Shown: in pieces, positions 11,974 through 13,955 of the stretch
How the letters are laid out: each line of letters begins with the position of its first letter
How positions within the stretch are numbered: the stretch's first letter is position 1
Assembly: GCA_031296345.1 (NCBI GenBank)
Contig: JARLFW010000114.1
Location: forward strand, 1-13,955
Reading direction: 5' to 3'
From: Nitrosotalea sp.
GTDB lineage: Archaea; Thermoproteota; Nitrososphaeria; Nitrososphaerales; Nitrosopumilaceae
Length of the DNA stretch: 13,955 nt
Program-made: the position numbers and the translations under genes
Notes under the pieces: model-generated
What the model was told of the DNA's origin: nothing
The model's input: only the letters and a program-made list of their open reading frames with translations
Databases searched by the model: none

Positions 11974-13370
11974 TGGCAAAGTTAGACCAAGCATTATCTT
12001 ATTTTCATGATAGAGTTTCTGATTGTATCAAAACAGGAAAAAATATTTCAGTTATTACACACCTTGATTGTGACGGTATAACTTCTGGTAGCATTGTAAC
12101 GAAATCTTTGATCAGGGCAGGTGCAAAATGTACTGTAAAAACAGTAAATGAATTTAGCAAAAATGTTCTTGAGAAAATGAAAAATGATTCAAGACAATTT
12201 CATATCATAACTGATCTTGGCGGAGGATTTGCAAAGGATATCGATAATGCATTAGGGGAAGAGTGGATTGTAGTTGATCATCATCAGATTCCACAAGAAG
12301 AGTTTGATAATCAAAAAGTAATCAATGCATGGAAGTTTGATGTAGACGGTGGAAAGGATGTATCAGCTGGAGGAATGGCGTATCTAGTATCAAAGGGACT
12401 ACACAAAGAGAACACAGACTTGGCATGGATTGCAGTTGTTGCAGCATTAGGGGACAGACAAGACCAGGGCGAGAAGAAATCTTTCACAGGACTAAATTTA
12501 GAGATTGCAGCTATTGCAAAAAAGAATAATCAGGTTGAGATTGATTTAGACATTTTACTGGTTGGAAGAGAGACAAGATCACTGCCAGATGCACTTGCAT
12601 TTACTTCTCAGCCTTTCATAGAGGGCCTAACATGGAATCGTGATGCCTGTCTTTCACTGTTAAATTCATCAGGAATAAAACTAAAAGATGGTAGTAGATG
12701 GAGAGTTCCTGCCGAACTTTTAGAGGATGAAAAAAGAACTTTACTTCAAACTATATCAAAGTACATTTCTACAAAAAATGCAAGCGATATTCTAGATGAG
12801 CTAGTTGGATATACCTATACATTATCTGGCGAAGATAAGCGAAGTTTTCTTCGTGATGCAAGAGAGTTTTCAACAATGCTAAACTCTTGTGGCAGAATCC
12901 GCAAAGCCGGAGTAGGGGTTGCAATCTGCATGGGAGACAGGACCAAGATGTTAGAAGAGGGTGAAAACATTTTGGTGGAATATAGAACATTCCTAAGAAC
13001 ATACATGAATACACTTTCAAGTGAGAGATGGAGAATAACTGATAACGGATCATACTTGATGGTAAATGGAGAAGGTCTTGTCCCAGAAAATATGACAGGT
13101 GCAGTATCATCACTTCTTGGCGGTTCACAGAAAAATACTGGAAAGATAATCATACTAAGAACAAATGGTGATGAGGGGACGATCAAGTTCTCCTCACGCA
13201 AATCTACTGGTTGCAAATCAGAAGTTAATTTGGGATTACTAATGCGAGAATGCGCTGCCAAAGTTTCAGGTGTGGGAGGAGGACATGCAGCAGCCGCAGG
13301 AGCAAGAATTACAAAAGACAAATTGGATGAATTCCTAGATCATCTGGAAAAAAATGTCTCTAGAATGTAA
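11973..13370 (+). CDS. DHH family phosphoesterase, archaeal RecJ-like (single-strand nuclease)
   Basis: This 465-aa protein has the DHH/RecJ motifs in order: ITHLDCDGITSG (H30, D32, D34), HIITDLGGG (D81), VVDHHQ (D102, H103, H104), a further GDRQDQGE near residue 155, and the C-terminal DHHA1 signature VGGGHAAAAGA. The motifs bind two catalytic metal ions. Archaeal members are RecJ-like exonucleases acting on single-stranded DNA or RNA, and some associate with the GINS/CMG replication machinery; which role applies here is not visible. It overlaps the rpsO stop by one base and the following pcc1 start by 17 bases, so the genes are co-translated. Confidence 0.9.
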   Translation: MAKLDQALSYFHDRVSDCIKTGKNISVITHLDCDGITSGSIVTKSLIRAGAKCTVKTVNEFSKNVLEKMKNDSRQFHIITDLGGGFAKDIDNALGEEWIVVDHHQIPQEEFDNQKVINAWKFDVDGGKDVSAGGMAYLVSKGLHKENTDLAWIAVVAALGDRQDQGEKKSFTGLNLEIAAIAKKNNQVEIDLDILLVGRETRSLPDALAFTSQPFIEGLTWNRDACLSLLNSSGIKLKDGSRWRVPAELLEDEKRTLLQTISKYISTKNASDILDELVGYTYTLSGEDKRSFLRDAREFSTMLNSCGRIRKAGVGVAICMGDRTKMLEEGENILVEYRTFLRTYMNTLSSERWRITDNGSYLMVNGEGLVPENMTGAVSSLLGGSQKNTGKIIILRTNGDEGTIKFSSRKSTGCKSEVNLGLLMRECAAKVSGVGGGHAAAAGARITKDKLDEFLDHLEKNVSRM

Positions 13371-13596
13371 AGTTGAAGTGTTTCTGAATAACCTTTCAGA
13401 GAAAAGGATGGATTCCATAAGAAAATCTTTAGAGCCCGATAATGTTGATTTTCCAGAAAATCTTTCGTTTAAAATAGAAAAGCAAGACACATCTCTAGTT
13501 TTTACATTTGAGGGTAAAGGAAATATACGAACATTGATTTCTACTATTGATGAAGTTCTTGAACAGACTCAAGTTGTACTCAAAGTGACTAGTTGA
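13354..13596 (+). CDS. pcc1: KEOPS complex subunit Pcc1-like
   Basis: This 80-aa protein starts MSLECKVEVFLNNLSEKRMD and fits the small alpha/beta Pcc1 family: an N-terminal strand, a helix beginning near the EKRMDSIRKSL segment, two beta strands (SFKIEKQDTSLVFTFEG) and a final helix (NIRTLISTIDEVLEQTQVVL). Pcc1 is the dimerization subunit of KEOPS, which makes the t6A modification at tRNA position 37. It starts inside the DHH gene and its TGA overlaps the serS ATG, placing it in the same operon with a tRNA-related gene. The assignment rests on size, fold pattern and the frequent archaeal association with serS-type operons. Confidence 0.75.
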   Translation: MSLECKVEVFLNNLSEKRMDSIRKSLEPDNVDFPENLSFKIEKQDTSLVFTFEGKGNIRTLISTIDEVLEQTQVVLKVTS

Positions 13597-13955
13597 TGCT
13601 TGATCCAAAACTTCTTCGAGAGAATCCCGAGAAAATTAGAACCATGTTGGAAGCAAGAGCTGTCAAATTTCCTCTTGATGATCTAATATCACTAGACAAG
13701 GATAGAAGAGAATTAATTATAAAAACTGATGAATTAAGAAAAAAAAGAAACGAAGTATCATTAGAAATTTCAAGAATAAAGAAATTAGGTAAAGACGCAT
13801 CTGAACTAATAGGACAAATGCAAACAGTTTCTGATGATCTTCGCAAATTAGAAGAGACTCAGATAAAAGTAGAAGAGAATTTCACAAAACTTTCTTTAAC
13901 ATTGCCCAATATGGTACACGAATCAGTACCTATTGGAAAAGACGATACTGCAAAC
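13596..13955 (+). CDS. serS: Seryl-tRNA synthetase, N-terminal part (cut by window edge)
   Basis: The first 120 residues of seryl-tRNA synthetase, which charges tRNA-Ser with serine. It begins MLDPKLLRENPEKIRTMLEA, the family's standard start, followed by the long antiparallel coiled-coil arm that contacts the tRNA (about residues 30-105; DKDRRELIIKTDELRKKRNE then LRKLEETQIKVEENFTKLSL), and the linker LPNMVHESVPIGKDD that leads into the catalytic domain. It is of the common (bacterial/eukaryal-like) class, not the rare methanogen type. Its ATG overlaps the pcc1 TGA. The catalytic domain (roughly 300 residues) lies beyond the window. Confidence 0.95.
   Translation, partial: MLDPKLLRENPEKIRTMLEARAVKFPLDDLISLDKDRRELIIKTDELRKKRNEVSLEISRIKKLGKDASELIGQMQTVSDDLRKLEETQIKVEENFTKLSLTLPNMVHESVPIGKDDTAN

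Noticed and set aside
12769..13321. Minus-strand open frames within the DHH gene
   Set aside because: They are antisense to conserved DHHA1 domain coding sequence and lack any family signature.

Overview
The window comes from an ammonia-oxidizing archaeon of the Nitrososphaerota (Thaumarchaeota), most likely the Nitrosopumilales / group I.1a lineage. The evidence is a complete archaeal ammonia monooxygenase (AMO) locus with typical short subunits (AmoA 216 aa, AmoC 187 aa, AmoB 188 aa with a single cupredoxin domain, plus AmoX 120 aa), AT-rich DNA, TATA boxes about 27-28 nt upstream of start codons (leaderless-type promoters), and archaeal information-processing genes (S15p/S13e, RecJ-like DHH protein, Pcc1, SerS). 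I cannot name the genus from sequence alone.

Layout. 1-786: an edge-truncated D12-class adenine DNA methyltransferase (minus strand). 923-3536: AMO locus, with amoA, amoX and amoC on the minus strand, each with its own TATA box, and amoB divergent on the plus strand. 3593-5415: a small membrane protein, a secreted cupredoxin whose second-half copper ligands are replaced, a membrane-anchored LamG-like protein and a two-helix membrane protein. 5525-7361: an ammonium transporter (Amt) and, divergent from it, a 55-aa single-span membrane protein. 7443-8733: three small hypothetical proteins. 8789-10016: a Cas4/AddB-like protein with four iron-sulfur-type cysteines but a degenerate nuclease motif, divergent from a PII signalling protein. 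10098-11416: a membrane-anchored extracytoplasmic protein, then two small membrane proteins on the minus strand that are my best candidates for the additional AMO subunits (AmoY/AmoZ type). 11524-13955: a tightly coupled plus-strand housekeeping operon, rpsO - DHH/RecJ-like - pcc1 - serS (truncated by the window edge).

How it fits together. The centre is an ammonia-handling neighbourhood: the oxidase (AMO), the transporter (Amt) and a PII-family nitrogen sensor lie within 10 kb, with candidate accessory AMO subunits nearby. The most striking non-coding signal is a 30-bp element, 29/30 identical, that forms the promoter of amt (7050-7079) and the promoter of the Cas4-like gene divergent from PII (9558-9587). 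It contains a TATA box and, just upstream of it, a perfect dyad (ATTTTA-GGA-TAAAAT). This looks like a shared operator, suggesting amt and the Cas4-like/PII divergon are co-regulated by an unidentified factor. The same alignment places the amt start 12 codons downstream of the longest reading frame.

No tRNA, rRNA, CRISPR array, insertion sequence or attachment site was seen. After annotation no gene-free gap exceeds 300 bases; the largest (2718-2969) is the divergent amoC/amoB promoter region.
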